From: JAYFQE01 sp034927345
Lineage (GTDB): Bacteria; Bacillota; Clostridia; Saccharofermentanales; UBA5734
Direction: 5' to 3'
Assembly: GCA_034927345.1 (NCBI GenBank)
Contig: JAYFQE010000001.1
Span: 1 to 64,000, forward strand
DNA: 64,000 nucleotides
The stretch's first letter is position 1. Each line of letters starts with the position of its first letter. The notes below the pieces were generated by a model. That model had not been told where the DNA came from, searched no databases, and was given only the letters and a program-made list of their open reading frames with translations. The translations under genes were made by a program, and so were the position numbers. This document shows positions 41,638-50,708 of the stretch, one piece after another.

Positions 41638-43023
41638 ATGACATTAAAACATTATACGCAATTAGCCTATCACGACCTGGATACCTTCATTTTCGGACAT
41701 GCCATTAATCCGGTCATCCTGAAAAACGGTTTGTCTATCGGCGGCGGCACTGTATATCCGGAGATAAATTTTACTCTGCCAACGATGTCGATCACCCGGG
41801 AGAGCATGCCGGAAGTTTTGCGCATTTATCGGGAAATCATAACCGGTGTGAGTCAAAGGGCAGTAGATATGGGCCTTGAAGGTTTTGTCGCTGAAGTGGA
41901 GCTTCTGCCGCCATGCACTTGGAATGTCGACTGGGGTGTCGATGTCAGCAAGGTTGTTCTTGAGACCCTTAAAGAATATGAGATAAAATACGGCGTAAAA
42001 ACAGCTTTGCGCACAACCGTAATCGATGTGCGCGAAGGCCGGGATCTGGAACATATGTATCATGGCCGGCAATGGGAAAATGTCCTGGCTGCGTTCCGGG
42101 AAAACGGTAAAGCGGGAGCCGACATGCTGGCGGTCGAATCGATCGGCGGCAAAGAAACCCATGATGAAGCGCTCATGTATTGCGATATCCGCAAAGTACT
42201 GTTTTCCCTGGGCATTTTAGGTGTCCGCGATATGCGGCGGCTGTGGAGCAGGATCACCGATATTGCCGCGGAGACCGGATCGATCGCCTCGGGCGACACG
42301 GCCTGCGGTTTTGCCAACACCGCCATGGTTCTGGCCGACCGCAAGTTCATCCCGAAGACCTTTGCCGCCGTAGACCGTGTCGTATCGGCCGTAAGGAGTC
42401 TGGCGGCCTTGGAAGCCGGCGCTACGGGACCGCATAAAGACTGCGGGTATGAAGGCGTTTACGTTAAGGCGGTCACCGGCACGCCGATTACCATGGAAGG
42501 ACGTTCCAGCGCGGTCGCCCATTTAAGCCCGGTTGGCAATGTCGCGGCCTGTGTCGCCGACCTCTGGAGCAACGAATCCGTCCAGTATATTAAACTGCTG
42601 GGCGGATTCGCGCCGACGGTTTCCATGGAACAGCTGATCTATGATTGCCGGCTTTTAAATGAATCCAGCCGCAAAGGCGCCGAAACAGCCAGAATTTTAA
42701 GGGATTTACACGCCGACAGCGACAGCCGTTTCGATCCGCAGGCGTATGTTCTGCGGCCGGATGTCGTATTGGCGCTGGCCGGGAAGATTATCGCCGACCA
42801 AAAAGGTCCGCTGTCGCGGTGCGTCACGGCAGCCCGTGAAACCATCGCCGAACTGCGCCGAGCCAGTCAAGCCCGTGAACTGGCGCTGGATGAACGCGAT
42901 CAGGCCTGGCTTAATACGCTTGACAGCCAGATCGAGCATATCCCGGCCGATGAAGAAGCCTTTATCGCCGAAATGCTGCCGGAATGTGAAAAGTTGAATC
43001 CGCTGCTTTATGATCTGAAATAA
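41638..43023 (+). CDS. MtaB-like methanol:corrinoid methyltransferase homologue
   Basis: The 461-residue protein aligns along its whole length with MtaB of Methanosarcina, the zinc enzyme that moves the methyl group of methanol onto a corrinoid protein. All three zinc ligands are in place: Glu167 in AVESIGG, Cys223 in SGDTACG and Cys269 in GPHKDCGYE. PITMEGRSSAVAH and WSNESVQY are also conserved. Its normal partners, the corrinoid protein MtaC and the methylcobamide:CoM or THF methyltransferase, are not in this window. The substrate may be methanol or another methyl donor. GGGAGG precedes ATG 41638. It stands as a single gene. Confidence 0.9.
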   Translation: MTLKHYTQLAYHDLDTFIFGHAINPVILKNGLSIGGGTVYPEINFTLPTMSITRESMPEVLRIYREIITGVSQRAVDMGLEGFVAEVELLPPCTWNVDWGVDVSKVVLETLKEYEIKYGVKTALRTTVIDVREGRDLEHMYHGRQWENVLAAFRENGKAGADMLAVESIGGKETHDEALMYCDIRKVLFSLGILGVRDMRRLWSRITDIAAETGSIASGDTACGFANTAMVLADRKFIPKTFAAVDRVVSAVRSLAALEAGATGPHKDCGYEGVYVKAVTGTPITMEGRSSAVAHLSPVGNVAACVADLWSNESVQYIKLLGGFAPTVSMEQLIYDCRLLNESSRKGAETARILRDLHADSDSRFDPQAYVLRPDVVLALAGKIIADQKGPLSRCVTAARETIAELRRASQARELALDERDQAWLNTLDSQIEHIPADEEAFIAEMLPECEKLNPLLYDLK

Positions 43024-43057
43024 CTGCCCCTCGCCAACGACCGGTCCCGGATTGACT

Positions 43058-44101
43058 TTAGATTTTTATTTCCTGGCCGGCCTTGGCACTGGCGTAAATA
43101 CCGTTAAGCATCCGCTGAACCTGCACGCCATCGGCGGCCGGAGAGAGCGGGTGACTGCCGGTTTTAACACAGTCGATAAAATGGCGGATTTCCTTATCGA
43201 ATATCTCGGCCTGCTGGACGGTCGGTTTGTTGTCGGTCAGATAGCCGCCGTCTTCGCCGTATATGGCCAGAGGATCGAGCGTGGCGCCGGCCTGATCGCC
43301 ATAAAGGCTGCTGCACAAGCCGCATTCGGCTCCGTTGATAGCCCAGCTGACTTCAAAGTTCATTGTCGCCCCATTAGCGAAACGAATCAAGCCGGCTGCC
43401 GAGTCTTCCGTGTTGAAAACCAGGTTTTCCTTGTCGAAAGCTTCCCAGCGGCTGACGCCTTTTGTCTGGTAGTCGCCAATCTTATAATGGGTGGCCGCGC
43501 TGACACTTAAAGGCTCCGGCTTGCCCATCATGAACCAGGTTAAATCGATCAGATGCACGCCGATGTCGATAACCGGGCCTCCGCCTGATTTGGCGGTGTC
43601 CGTGAACCAGCCGAGGGGGGTGCCGCGGCGGCGGCGTAAGCTGGCGTTGGCATAATAAATGTCGCCGAATTTGCCCGCTTCCGCCATATGCCGGATATAT
43701 TGGGCGTCTTCACGGAACCGGTTGACAAACCCCATCATGAAAACAACGCCGTTTTTGGCGGCGGCAGCTTTCATGGCTTCAGCTTCGGCAACGGTCATTG
43801 CCATCGGCTTCTCGCAAAGAACATGCTTGCCGGCGTTGGCGGCGGCGATCGCCGATACGGCATGGGCATTATTCCAGGTACAGACACTGACCGCGTCAAC
43901 ATCCTTCAAGGAACAAAATTCATCCAGACTGGCGCAGGCATGGGCAATGGAATATCTTTGGGCCACTTCCTGTGTCCGGGCCGCATTCAGATCGTATACG
44001 GCGGTCAGCTCAATATCATCCTGTTTTAAATAGGCCGGAATATGTGCGTTTTGAGCAATGTTTCCGGCGCCGATCAATCCAATTCTAATTTTCCTATTCA
44101 T
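43058..44101 (-). CDS. Gfo/Idh/MocA-family NAD(P)-dependent oxidoreductase
   Basis: The 347-residue protein has an N-terminal Rossmann motif IGLIGAGNIAQNAH (7-20) and the family signature CEKPMAM (about 95-101). The C-terminal alpha/beta domain includes GGPVIDIGVHLIDL, with the catalytic Asp and His. Such enzymes oxidise or reduce sugars, inositols and their derivatives. The substrate is unknown, but nearby glycosidases suggest a sugar. GGGAGG precedes the ATG. It converges on the MtaB-like gene with a 34-base gap. Confidence 0.92.
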   Translation of the reverse strand: MNRKIRIGLIGAGNIAQNAHIPAYLKQDDIELTAVYDLNAARTQEVAQRYSIAHACASLDEFCSLKDVDAVSVCTWNNAHAVSAIAAANAGKHVLCEKPMAMTVAEAEAMKAAAAKNGVVFMMGFVNRFREDAQYIRHMAEAGKFGDIYYANASLRRRRGTPLGWFTDTAKSGGGPVIDIGVHLIDLTWFMMGKPEPLSVSAATHYKIGDYQTKGVSRWEAFDKENLVFNTEDSAAGLIRFANGATMNFEVSWAINGAECGLCSSLYGDQAGATLDPLAIYGEDGGYLTDNKPTVQQAEIFDKEIRHFIDCVKTGSHPLSPAADGVQVQRMLNGIYASAKAGQEIKI

Positions 44102-44251
44102 ATTTACCTCCCTGTAATGATCCTGATTATTCGTGGAACAGACGTCTTTAAATAAAAAGATGTCTCTCTTATTCTATGCAGATAAGCCCTGTCTGACAAG
44201 ATAAACATCCTGATCCGGAGCAATTTGCCGGTATGATGCCGCCGGCTCTGT

Positions 44252-44278
44252 TAAAGATTTACATCGTTTCAACGATAA
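44252..44278 (+). promoter_or_regulatory. Sigma-28 (SigD/FliA)-type promoter of motAB
   Basis: TAAA (44252-44255), a 15-base spacer and AACGATAA (44271-44278) match the flagellar sigma consensus TAAA-N15-GCCGATAA at all but the first two -10 positions. It lies about 105 bases before motA. The leader contains a short hairpin near 44318-44335. Confidence 0.78.
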
Positions 44279-44380
44279 TGTTCTATGACAAAACTTTCTC
44301 ACAGATTTTTGGGGCGCTTATCCCCGCTCCGCGGGATGAAAGTTGAGTCAGAAGCCATCATGAAACGAGGTGAATCGCTA

Positions 44381-45193
44381 ATGGGTGATGCTGCGACCCT
44401 GATCGGACTGATCATCGCACTCGTATCTGTTGGGGTTGCCATGGTCCTGAAGGGCGCCAATCCTTCAGTCCTCCTCAACCCGGCGGCTTTTCTGATTATT
44501 ATCGCCGGAACCTTCGGCGCCCTGTTCGTTGCGTTTCCCATGAAGGAAGTAAAGAAGCTGCCGGGATTATTGAAAATTGCCATCATGGGCAGAACATTTC
44601 CGGATAAAGCCGATCTGATCCTCCAATTAATTGAATATACCAACCTGGCCAGACGCGACGGCATGCTGGCCTTGGATTCAATCAGTGAAAAAGTGGAAGA
44701 TCCTTTTATGAAAAAAGGTCTGGCCTTGGCCATCAATACGAGTTCATCCGAAAGCCTGTCCCGGATTTTGGAAGCCGACATTGACGCCATGAAGGAACGG
44801 CATCGATCCGGCGCGACCTTTTTTACTCAGGCCGGCACTTATGCTCCGTCTTTGGGTGTTTTAGGCGCTGTTGTCGGATTGATCGCCGCCCTGGGGAATC
44901 TGAACGACATTGAAAAACTGGGACACTCAATAGCGGCGGCTTTTGTAGCGACTCTTCTGGGTATTTTTACCGGCTATATTTTCTGGCATCCGCTGGCTAA
45001 TAAAATGAAGCAATTTTCCCGTATGGAAGTTGAGATCAAAGAATTGATTATGGTTGGCGTTTTATGCATCCAACGCGGCGAACGTTCGTTTTTCGCGGAA
45101 CAAGAATTGCTTTCCTATTTGTCGCAGGAAGAAATCAAGCATTATGAGTTGAAGAAGGGCGCAAAGCATGGCGAAGAAAAACGAGCCACCTGA
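44381..45193 (+). CDS. motA: Flagellar motor stator protein MotA
   Basis: MotA forms the five-subunit ring of the stator that turns ion flow into torque. The 270-residue protein has four helices: the first pair near the N-terminus, and a second pair with GTYAPSLGVLGAVVGLIAAL and AAAFVATLLGIFTGYIFWHPLANKM. The cytoplasmic loop between carries the charged residues that act on FliG. The open frame begins 32 codons earlier. ATG 44381 has GAGGTG upstream and gives the family N-terminus. It overlaps motB by 26 bases. No other flagellar gene is present in the window. Confidence 0.94.
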   Translation: MGDAATLIGLIIALVSVGVAMVLKGANPSVLLNPAAFLIIIAGTFGALFVAFPMKEVKKLPGLLKIAIMGRTFPDKADLILQLIEYTNLARRDGMLALDSISEKVEDPFMKKGLALAINTSSSESLSRILEADIDAMKERHRSGATFFTQAGTYAPSLGVLGAVVGLIAALGNLNDIEKLGHSIAAAFVATLLGIFTGYIFWHPLANKMKQFSRMEVEIKELIMVGVLCIQRGERSFFAEQELLSYLSQEEIKHYELKKGAKHGEEKRAT

Positions 45194-46010
45194 AGAGCAT
45201 GCCGATGAAACCTGGTTGATTCCCTATTCGGATTTGTTAACATTATTATTGGCGCTTTTTATTGTTTTATTCGCTTCCAGCCAGGTCGACGCGAAGAAAT
45301 TCAACCAGATGAAAGGTGTTTTTGTGTCTGTTTTCATGGGCGAGTCCGGCTCTGTTATCGGAGGAGACGGCTCCGGCTCCGGTTCGGGTTCGGGTTCCGG
45401 AACCGGCGACGGTAATGTTATTTACCCCAGCAGTACGAATGGAATCGTCACGCCGTCGCCTTCTGCCGCGGCTTCGGAACAGACAGCCGAATCGTCGGCC
45501 GGGAACGTCACGGTCAATACCGGCTCTGATTCCGGCGACGGCGTCGTTCTCGATCCACGCATGTCCGGGCTGCGCGAGCGGTTTGACCAATACATCCAGA
45601 ATCATAGCTTATCCGATAAGTTGCAGACGAAAGAAACAGATCAGGTTATCATGATCGTGATCAACGACGTCATTCTCTTTGATCCCGGCAAGGCCAACAT
45701 CAAAGACAGTTTTTATCAGAACATTCAATCAATAGCGGATATCTTTGCCGATAATCCCGATTTAGAAGTCCAAATAGTCGGTCACACCGATAATGTGCCG
45801 ATCGTCAATCCGGCCTACGAAACAAATTGGGACCTGAGCGCGGCGCGGGCGCTTAATTTTATGAAGCTGCTGCTTAAGGACCAACGTTTGGATCCGTCGC
45901 ACTTTTCGGCTATCGGCTATGGCGAATACCGGCCGGCTGAAAGCAACGATACGTCGGAAGGACGGGCGGCTAACCGCCGGGTGGAAATTACAGCCCGGTT
46001 TATCGATTAA
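45168..46010 (+). CDS. motB: Flagellar motor stator protein MotB with a Gly-Ser linker
   Basis: MotB anchors the stator to peptidoglycan and carries the ion-binding residue. The 280-residue protein has one membrane helix (about 16-36) with the essential Asp22 in PYSDLLTLLLALF, and a C-terminal OmpA-like domain (about 150-280: VGHTDNVP, NWDLSAARA, NRRVEI). Between them is an unusually flexible linker of about 65 residues, with a GSGSGSGSGSGTG tract at about 68-80 followed by Ser/Thr-rich sequence. The 3' end overlaps the converging phosphoglucomutase gene by 11 bases. Confidence 0.95.
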   Translation: MAKKNEPPEEHADETWLIPYSDLLTLLLALFIVLFASSQVDAKKFNQMKGVFVSVFMGESGSVIGGDGSGSGSGSGSGTGDGNVIYPSSTNGIVTPSPSAAASEQTAESSAGNVTVNTGSDSGDGVVLDPRMSGLRERFDQYIQNHSLSDKLQTKETDQVIMIVINDVILFDPGKANIKDSFYQNIQSIADIFADNPDLEVQIVGHTDNVPIVNPAYETNWDLSAARALNFMKLLLKDQRLDPSHFSAIGYGEYRPAESNDTSEGRAANRRVEITARFID

Positions 46011-47781
46011 GGTCCTGCAGATGATCGACCAGATCGTTGATACCATTTTTAAATAATTCCAAACGCGCTTTGGCGGCAGACGGATCATGATCATAGGCGC
46101 CGCAATAGACTTTTAATTTCGGTTCGGTACCGGACGGGCGGGCGCAGATCCAGTCACAGTTCAGGGGACCGCCCATTTCCCAGAACAAGACATCCGCCGG
46201 CGGGAAGCCGGTCGCCGCCTCATCCGATAAAAGAAAATCGCGGAACCGGATAATCGGCACGCCGTTCAGCAGACTGCCGCATTTTTGAAAATTCTGCCCG
46301 CGCAGACCGTCCATAACGGATTGTATATTTTGCAGGCCGGTCAATCCTGCCCATTCAAAGGAAAGCGTATCCTCCGCGGCATAGCCATATTGGCGGTATA
46401 ACCGGTTCAGACGCCGGATCAGCGTTTCACCTTGTTCTTTAGCTTCCGCAGCCATCTCGGCAATCAGCAGGGCGGCCTGGATGGCGTCTTTATCGCGGAC
46501 GGCCGTCCCGGCGAGATAACCAAAGCTTTCCTCAAAACCGAAGATAAAGGTTTGGCCGCCTTCTTCATCATATCGGCGGATTCGTTCGCCGATAAATTTA
46601 AAACCTGTCAAGGTTTCCTGCAGTTCGATCTGATAAGCCTGGGCAATCAGCCGGGCCAGTTTTGTGGACACGAGTGTGGTTACGCAAAAGGATCCGGCCG
46701 GCAAACGGTTTTGCCGGGCGCGGTTGCGCAGGATGAACTCCATCAGCAAAAGACCGATTTGGTTGCCTGTCAAAGGGTGAAGATCGCCGTCGTCACTGCG
46801 TGCCAGCACGCCGATCCGGTCGCTGTCGGGATCGGTCCCCAGGGCCAGATCGGCTTTTTGTTTTACGGCCAGCCTGGCCGCCAGTTGTAAAGCGTCCGGA
46901 TTTTCGGGATTGGGCACCCGAACGGTGCTGAAAAAGGAATCCGGCCCGCTTTGTTCGGCAACAACCATGACCTGCCGGCAGCCGGCTAAATGAAGAATTT
47001 CGGGAATCAGTTCCGCTCCTGTTCCATGCAGCGGGGTATAAACGATTTTCAGACCGGCCAGCAGGCCGGCTTGTTCCGGCATGATGCGATTGGCCAGAAG
47101 ATAATCACAGTAAGCGCGGTCGACATCCTTGCCCCAGAAAGTCAGCAGTCCGGTTTCAAGGGCTTGCGTAACGGACAGCCAGCAGAGGTTTCGCAGATCG
47201 TCGATCTTCCGGATCGCCGTCTGGATGGCCCAGGCAGCGGCCAGGGTTATCTGTCCGCCGTCCATTCCATAGACTTTATAACCATTGTAAGCTGCCGGAT
47301 TATGGCTGGCTGTGATCATGATACCGGCCGCAGCCCGAAAATGCCGAATCGCAAAAGACAAAACGGGGACCGGATGCAGAGAGCCGGCCAGCCGGACCGG
47401 TATCCCGCGCCGGCATAGAATTCCGGCGGCGATATCGGCAAAGTAAGCGGAAAACAAGCGCGAATCATAGGAAATCACGACGCCTTGATCACACGTGCCG
47501 GCAAATTGTTCCAGCAGATAATCAGCCAGGCCTTCCGTTGCCTGAGCTACCGTATAGACATTGATCCGGTTGGTTCCGGCGCCGATCAAGCCGCGCAGCC
47601 CGCCGGTGCCAAATGATAACGATGAGCCGAAACGGTCCAGGATGGCTTCCGGCCGATTTTCAATCCCGCGTAATTCGGCTTGCGTAGCAGCATCAAAATA
47701 AGAATCGTTCAGCCATTGCAAATAGCGCTGATAAGCAGGTTCATTTTGCAGAATATGAGCATGTTTTTCTGATATCATCAT
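46000..47781 (-). CDS. pgcA: Phosphoglucomutase/phosphomannomutase (PgcA type)
   Basis: The 593-residue enzyme interconverts hexose-1- and hexose-6-phosphates. It feeds UDP-glucose synthesis and completes the Leloir route with galT. The phosphoserine loop ITASHNPAAYNGYK, the metal loop GTDPDSDRIG, the sugar-binding loop FGFEESFGYL and the phosphate-binding ARPSGTEPKLKVY appear in the standard four-domain order. The length matches Bacillus PgcA. AGGAGG lies eight bases before the ATG. Confidence 0.94.
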   Translation of the reverse strand: MMISEKHAHILQNEPAYQRYLQWLNDSYFDAATQAELRGIENRPEAILDRFGSSLSFGTGGLRGLIGAGTNRINVYTVAQATEGLADYLLEQFAGTCDQGVVISYDSRLFSAYFADIAAGILCRRGIPVRLAGSLHPVPVLSFAIRHFRAAAGIMITASHNPAAYNGYKVYGMDGGQITLAAAWAIQTAIRKIDDLRNLCWLSVTQALETGLLTFWGKDVDRAYCDYLLANRIMPEQAGLLAGLKIVYTPLHGTGAELIPEILHLAGCRQVMVVAEQSGPDSFFSTVRVPNPENPDALQLAARLAVKQKADLALGTDPDSDRIGVLARSDDGDLHPLTGNQIGLLLMEFILRNRARQNRLPAGSFCVTTLVSTKLARLIAQAYQIELQETLTGFKFIGERIRRYDEEGGQTFIFGFEESFGYLAGTAVRDKDAIQAALLIAEMAAEAKEQGETLIRRLNRLYRQYGYAAEDTLSFEWAGLTGLQNIQSVMDGLRGQNFQKCGSLLNGVPIIRFRDFLLSDEAATGFPPADVLFWEMGGPLNCDWICARPSGTEPKLKVYCGAYDHDPSAAKARLELFKNGINDLVDHLQDLNR

Positions 47782-47875
47782 ACTGCAAACCTCCTGTAAT
47801 CATATTATCAGCCGAAAATATAGGATCGGTACAAGCTGAGCATAGCATGAATCACGAATCCTGTATATGTTGATC

Positions 47876-47923
47876 TTGACTTTCGGCGGAAATGATTTAA
47901 AATGTAACTAACTAGTGATTTAC
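47876..47923 (+). promoter_or_regulatory. Promoter and candidate operator of the TetR gene
   Basis: TTGACT (47876-47881) and TAAAAT (47898-47903) are 16 bp apart. Directly downstream, 47904-47923 form an imperfect 20-bp palindrome centred on ACTAGT, the size and position expected for an autorepressing TetR protein. Confidence 0.6.
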
Positions 47924-47955
47924 ACATGAATAAAACTCGGCGAGGTGAAGCGATC

Positions 47956-48579
47956 ATGACCGTCAAAAGGGAAAGAAATTCTGAAAAAACGAAAAAGGCA
48001 ATCCTTGAGGCCGCTGAAGAACAATTCTCGACAAAAGGATTTTATGGCGCCCGTATTGATGAAATCGCCGAACAAGCCCAAATCAATAAGCGGATGATTT
48101 ACGAGTATTATATCAATAAAGAAGAATTATATAAAAAAGTGCTGTTTATTGTTTATAAACGGATGGAGCTCGCGGAAGAAAAACTGCAGGAATGTGCCTA
48201 TACCGGCGTCGAGCTGATCCGTTCGATTATCACCATGTATTTTGATTTTTTATATAATAATCCGAATTTTGTTAATATTCTGATGTGGGAAAATCTAAAC
48301 AAAGCCAGATATCTGAATGAATTGCCGGCCGATCATATCAAACGGCCGACCATCCGCATATTTACCGCTGAGATTAAACGCGGTATTGAATCCGGCCTGT
48401 TTAAAGCCGGTATTGATGAAAACCAAGTAACCATCTCCTTGATTACCGTTTGTTTTGCTAATTTTTCGAACGGCCATACCCTGTCGAAATTGTTCGGAAT
48501 GGATTTATGCAGCCCTGAGATAATGGAAATCCGTAAACAACAGACAATCGACATCATGCTGGCTTATTTATGTGCCTGA
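47956..48579 (+). CDS. TetR-family transcriptional regulator
   Basis: The 207-residue protein has a typical TetR DNA-binding domain at about residues 10-56 (KKAILEAAEEQFSTKGFYGARIDEIAEQAQINKRMIYEYYINKEELY, in part) and an all-helical ligand domain. GAGGTG lies eight bases before ATG 47956; the frame is open ten codons further. It is followed by the epimerase and DapA-like genes in the same direction and probably controls them. The effector is unknown. Confidence 0.93.
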   Translation: MTVKRERNSEKTKKAILEAAEEQFSTKGFYGARIDEIAEQAQINKRMIYEYYINKEELYKKVLFIVYKRMELAEEKLQECAYTGVELIRSIITMYFDFLYNNPNFVNILMWENLNKARYLNELPADHIKRPTIRIFTAEIKRGIESGLFKAGIDENQVTISLITVCFANFSNGHTLSKLFGMDLCSPEIMEIRKQQTIDIMLAYLCA

Positions 48580-48621
48580 TCATGAATTTTATATCAAGAA
48601 ACAAGAAAGAGGTATAAACCA

Positions 48622-49638
48622 ATGTGGACTGAAGAAAAACTGGATCAAATTTTAACGACTCCATCCCAGGCCTTGATTGACGATATGCGAAGCATGACGG
48701 GCGACATCATGATTCTCGGAGCCGGCGGGAAAATGGGGCCGACCCTTGCTTTACTGGCTAAACGAGCGGTCAAAGCCGCCGGCGTCGATAAAAAAGTCAT
48801 TGCCGTGTCGCGCTTTACAGATCCCGTTGCGGTTAAACTGCTGCAAGATAACTCAATTGATACGATCAGCCTGGATTTGATGGCTGAAGGCGCGTTGGAC
48901 CAATTGCCCGACACGGCGAACATTATCTATATGGCCGGCCGCAAATTCGGTACCGGCGGTAATGAATGTGAAACCTGGTCGATGAATGCTTCACTGCCGA
49001 CTCTGGTTTCGCGCCGCTTTAAAAAAGCTAATATTGTTGTCTTTTCGACCGGCAATATCTATCCGATGATGCCCGTATACAGCGGCGGCGCGACAGAAGA
49101 CATCCGGCCGGCGCCGATCGGCGAATACGGGATGAGTTCGCTGGCCCGCGAACGGGTTTTCGAGTTCGGCGCCCGCAAATATGGCAGCCGGGTTCTGATT
49201 TTCCGGCTGAACTATGCTGTTGATTTGCGATATGGCGTTCTTTATGATTTGGCCGATAAAATTATGCGGGGAGAACCGATCCCGCTTGGCACGACGTGCT
49301 TCAACTGCATTTGGCAAGGTTATGCCAATGAAATCGCCATCCGCTCTTTGAAGCTGGCCGGGACGCCGGCGGCGTTTCTGAATGTAACCGGGCCGGAGAC
49401 CGTAGCGGTGCGATATGCGGCTGAGCAACTCGGCAAATATCTGGGTAAGGCGCCGCAGTTTGAAGGAGAGGCGTCAGATAAGGCTTTCCTGAGCAATGCG
49501 TCGCATTGTTTCGAACAGTTTGGTTATCCGGATGTCTCATTGAACACATTGATTCAATGGCAGGCCGAATGGCTGCTTGACGGCGGCAGAACCCTGAATA
49601 AGCCGACTCATTTCGAAGAAAGAAAGGGGAACTTCTAA
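48622..49638 (+). CDS. NAD-dependent epimerase/dehydratase (extended SDR)
   Basis: The 338-residue protein has an N-terminal dinucleotide motif LGAGGKMG (about 31-38) and an SDR-like core with FSTGNIYPMMP. In the expected catalytic area it reads GEYGMSSLARERVFEF in place of the usual YxxxK, so the catalytic Lys is not obvious. It may be an atypical SDR. The stop overlaps the DapA-like start by one base (TAATG), so the two form a metabolic pair, probably for a sugar acid or related compound. Confidence 0.82.
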   Translation: MWTEEKLDQILTTPSQALIDDMRSMTGDIMILGAGGKMGPTLALLAKRAVKAAGVDKKVIAVSRFTDPVAVKLLQDNSIDTISLDLMAEGALDQLPDTANIIYMAGRKFGTGGNECETWSMNASLPTLVSRRFKKANIVVFSTGNIYPMMPVYSGGATEDIRPAPIGEYGMSSLARERVFEFGARKYGSRVLIFRLNYAVDLRYGVLYDLADKIMRGEPIPLGTTCFNCIWQGYANEIAIRSLKLAGTPAAFLNVTGPETVAVRYAAEQLGKYLGKAPQFEGEASDKAFLSNASHCFEQFGYPDVSLNTLIQWQAEWLLDGGRTLNKPTHFEERKGNF

Positions 49639-50702
49639 TGAATAATCCAGCTTTAGACCAATTAGCCGCCGGAACGGTCATTCCGGCTATCCCGCTGGTC
49701 CTTGACGCGCAGAGACATTTCGACGAGGCCGGCCAGCGCCGCCTGGTTCGCTATTATTTGGCCGCCGGCGCCGGCGGCCTGGCCGTCGCCGTCCATACCA
49801 CCCAGTTTGAAATCCGCAAACCGGAGATTGGTTTATTTGAGCCGATCCTACGTCTGGTTGCCGAAGAAATCGACCATTATGAGCAAAAAACCGGCCGGGT
49901 TATCGTTCGGATCGCCGGCGTATGCGGCCCTGCCGGCCAGGCTGTTAAGGAAGCTCAGACCGCGGTCCGTTTGGGCTATAATGCCGCTTTACTAAGTCCG
50001 GGCGGTTTGAACGCTTACCCGGAAGATGAGCTGGTCACGCGTACCGAACAGGTGGCGCGGATTATTCCGGTTATCGGATTTTACCTTCAGCCGGCTGTCG
50101 GCGGCAGAGTTTTCAGTTTTGATTATTGGCGCCGGATTTGCGATATCGATGGCGTTGTGGCGATTAAAGCCGCTGCGTTCAACCGCTATCTGACTTTGGA
50201 TGTTATGCGGGCTGCGGCCCTTAGCCGCCGTTCCGGCCAGATCGCCCTGTATACCGGCAACGACGATAATATTTTCGTTGATTTATTGACAACCTGTTCG
50301 TTTGAAGATCATGGCAAGACCTACCAGGCGAAATTTGTCGGCGGTTTGCTTGGCCATTGGGCCGTTTGGACCCATACGGCGGTTCGCTTGTTCAATGAAG
50401 TGAAGAAAGCGGCGGCAGCGGGCGAGCCTATTCAAGATTGGCTGACTTTGGCTGCTCAGGTGACCGACAGCAATAGCGCGTTTTTTGATACGGCCAATAA
50501 TTTTAAAGGTTGTATCGCCGGCATTCATGAAGTGCTGCGCCGTCAGGGTTTGATGGCCGGCATCTGGACGCTTGATGAAAACGAGACGCTGTCTCCCGGT
50601 CAATCGAAAGAGATCGACCGTGTTTACGCCCAATACCCGCATTTGAATGATGATGAATTTGTCCGCCAATTCCTGGCGGAAGAACAAAAGCCGGAAAAGT
50701 AA
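49638..50702 (+). CDS. DapA/NanA-family aldolase or synthase
   Basis: The 354-residue TIM-barrel protein resembles the dihydrodipicolinate synthase/N-acetylneuraminate lyase superfamily. Lys177 in VVAIKAAAF is the expected Schiff-base lysine. GTVIPAIPLVLD starts the barrel, and AVAVHTTQFEI takes the place of the usual GTTGE loop. This altered loop argues against true DapA and for a sugar-acid or keto-acid lyase. AAAGGGG lies before the ATG, within the end of the epimerase gene. Confidence 0.82.
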   Translation: MNNPALDQLAAGTVIPAIPLVLDAQRHFDEAGQRRLVRYYLAAGAGGLAVAVHTTQFEIRKPEIGLFEPILRLVAEEIDHYEQKTGRVIVRIAGVCGPAGQAVKEAQTAVRLGYNAALLSPGGLNAYPEDELVTRTEQVARIIPVIGFYLQPAVGGRVFSFDYWRRICDIDGVVAIKAAAFNRYLTLDVMRAAALSRRSGQIALYTGNDDNIFVDLLTTCSFEDHGKTYQAKFVGGLLGHWAVWTHTAVRLFNEVKKAAAAGEPIQDWLTLAAQVTDSNSAFFDTANNFKGCIAGIHEVLRRQGLMAGIWTLDENETLSPGQSKEIDRVYAQYPHLNDDEFVRQFLAEEQKPEK

Positions 50703-50708
50703 CGGGGC

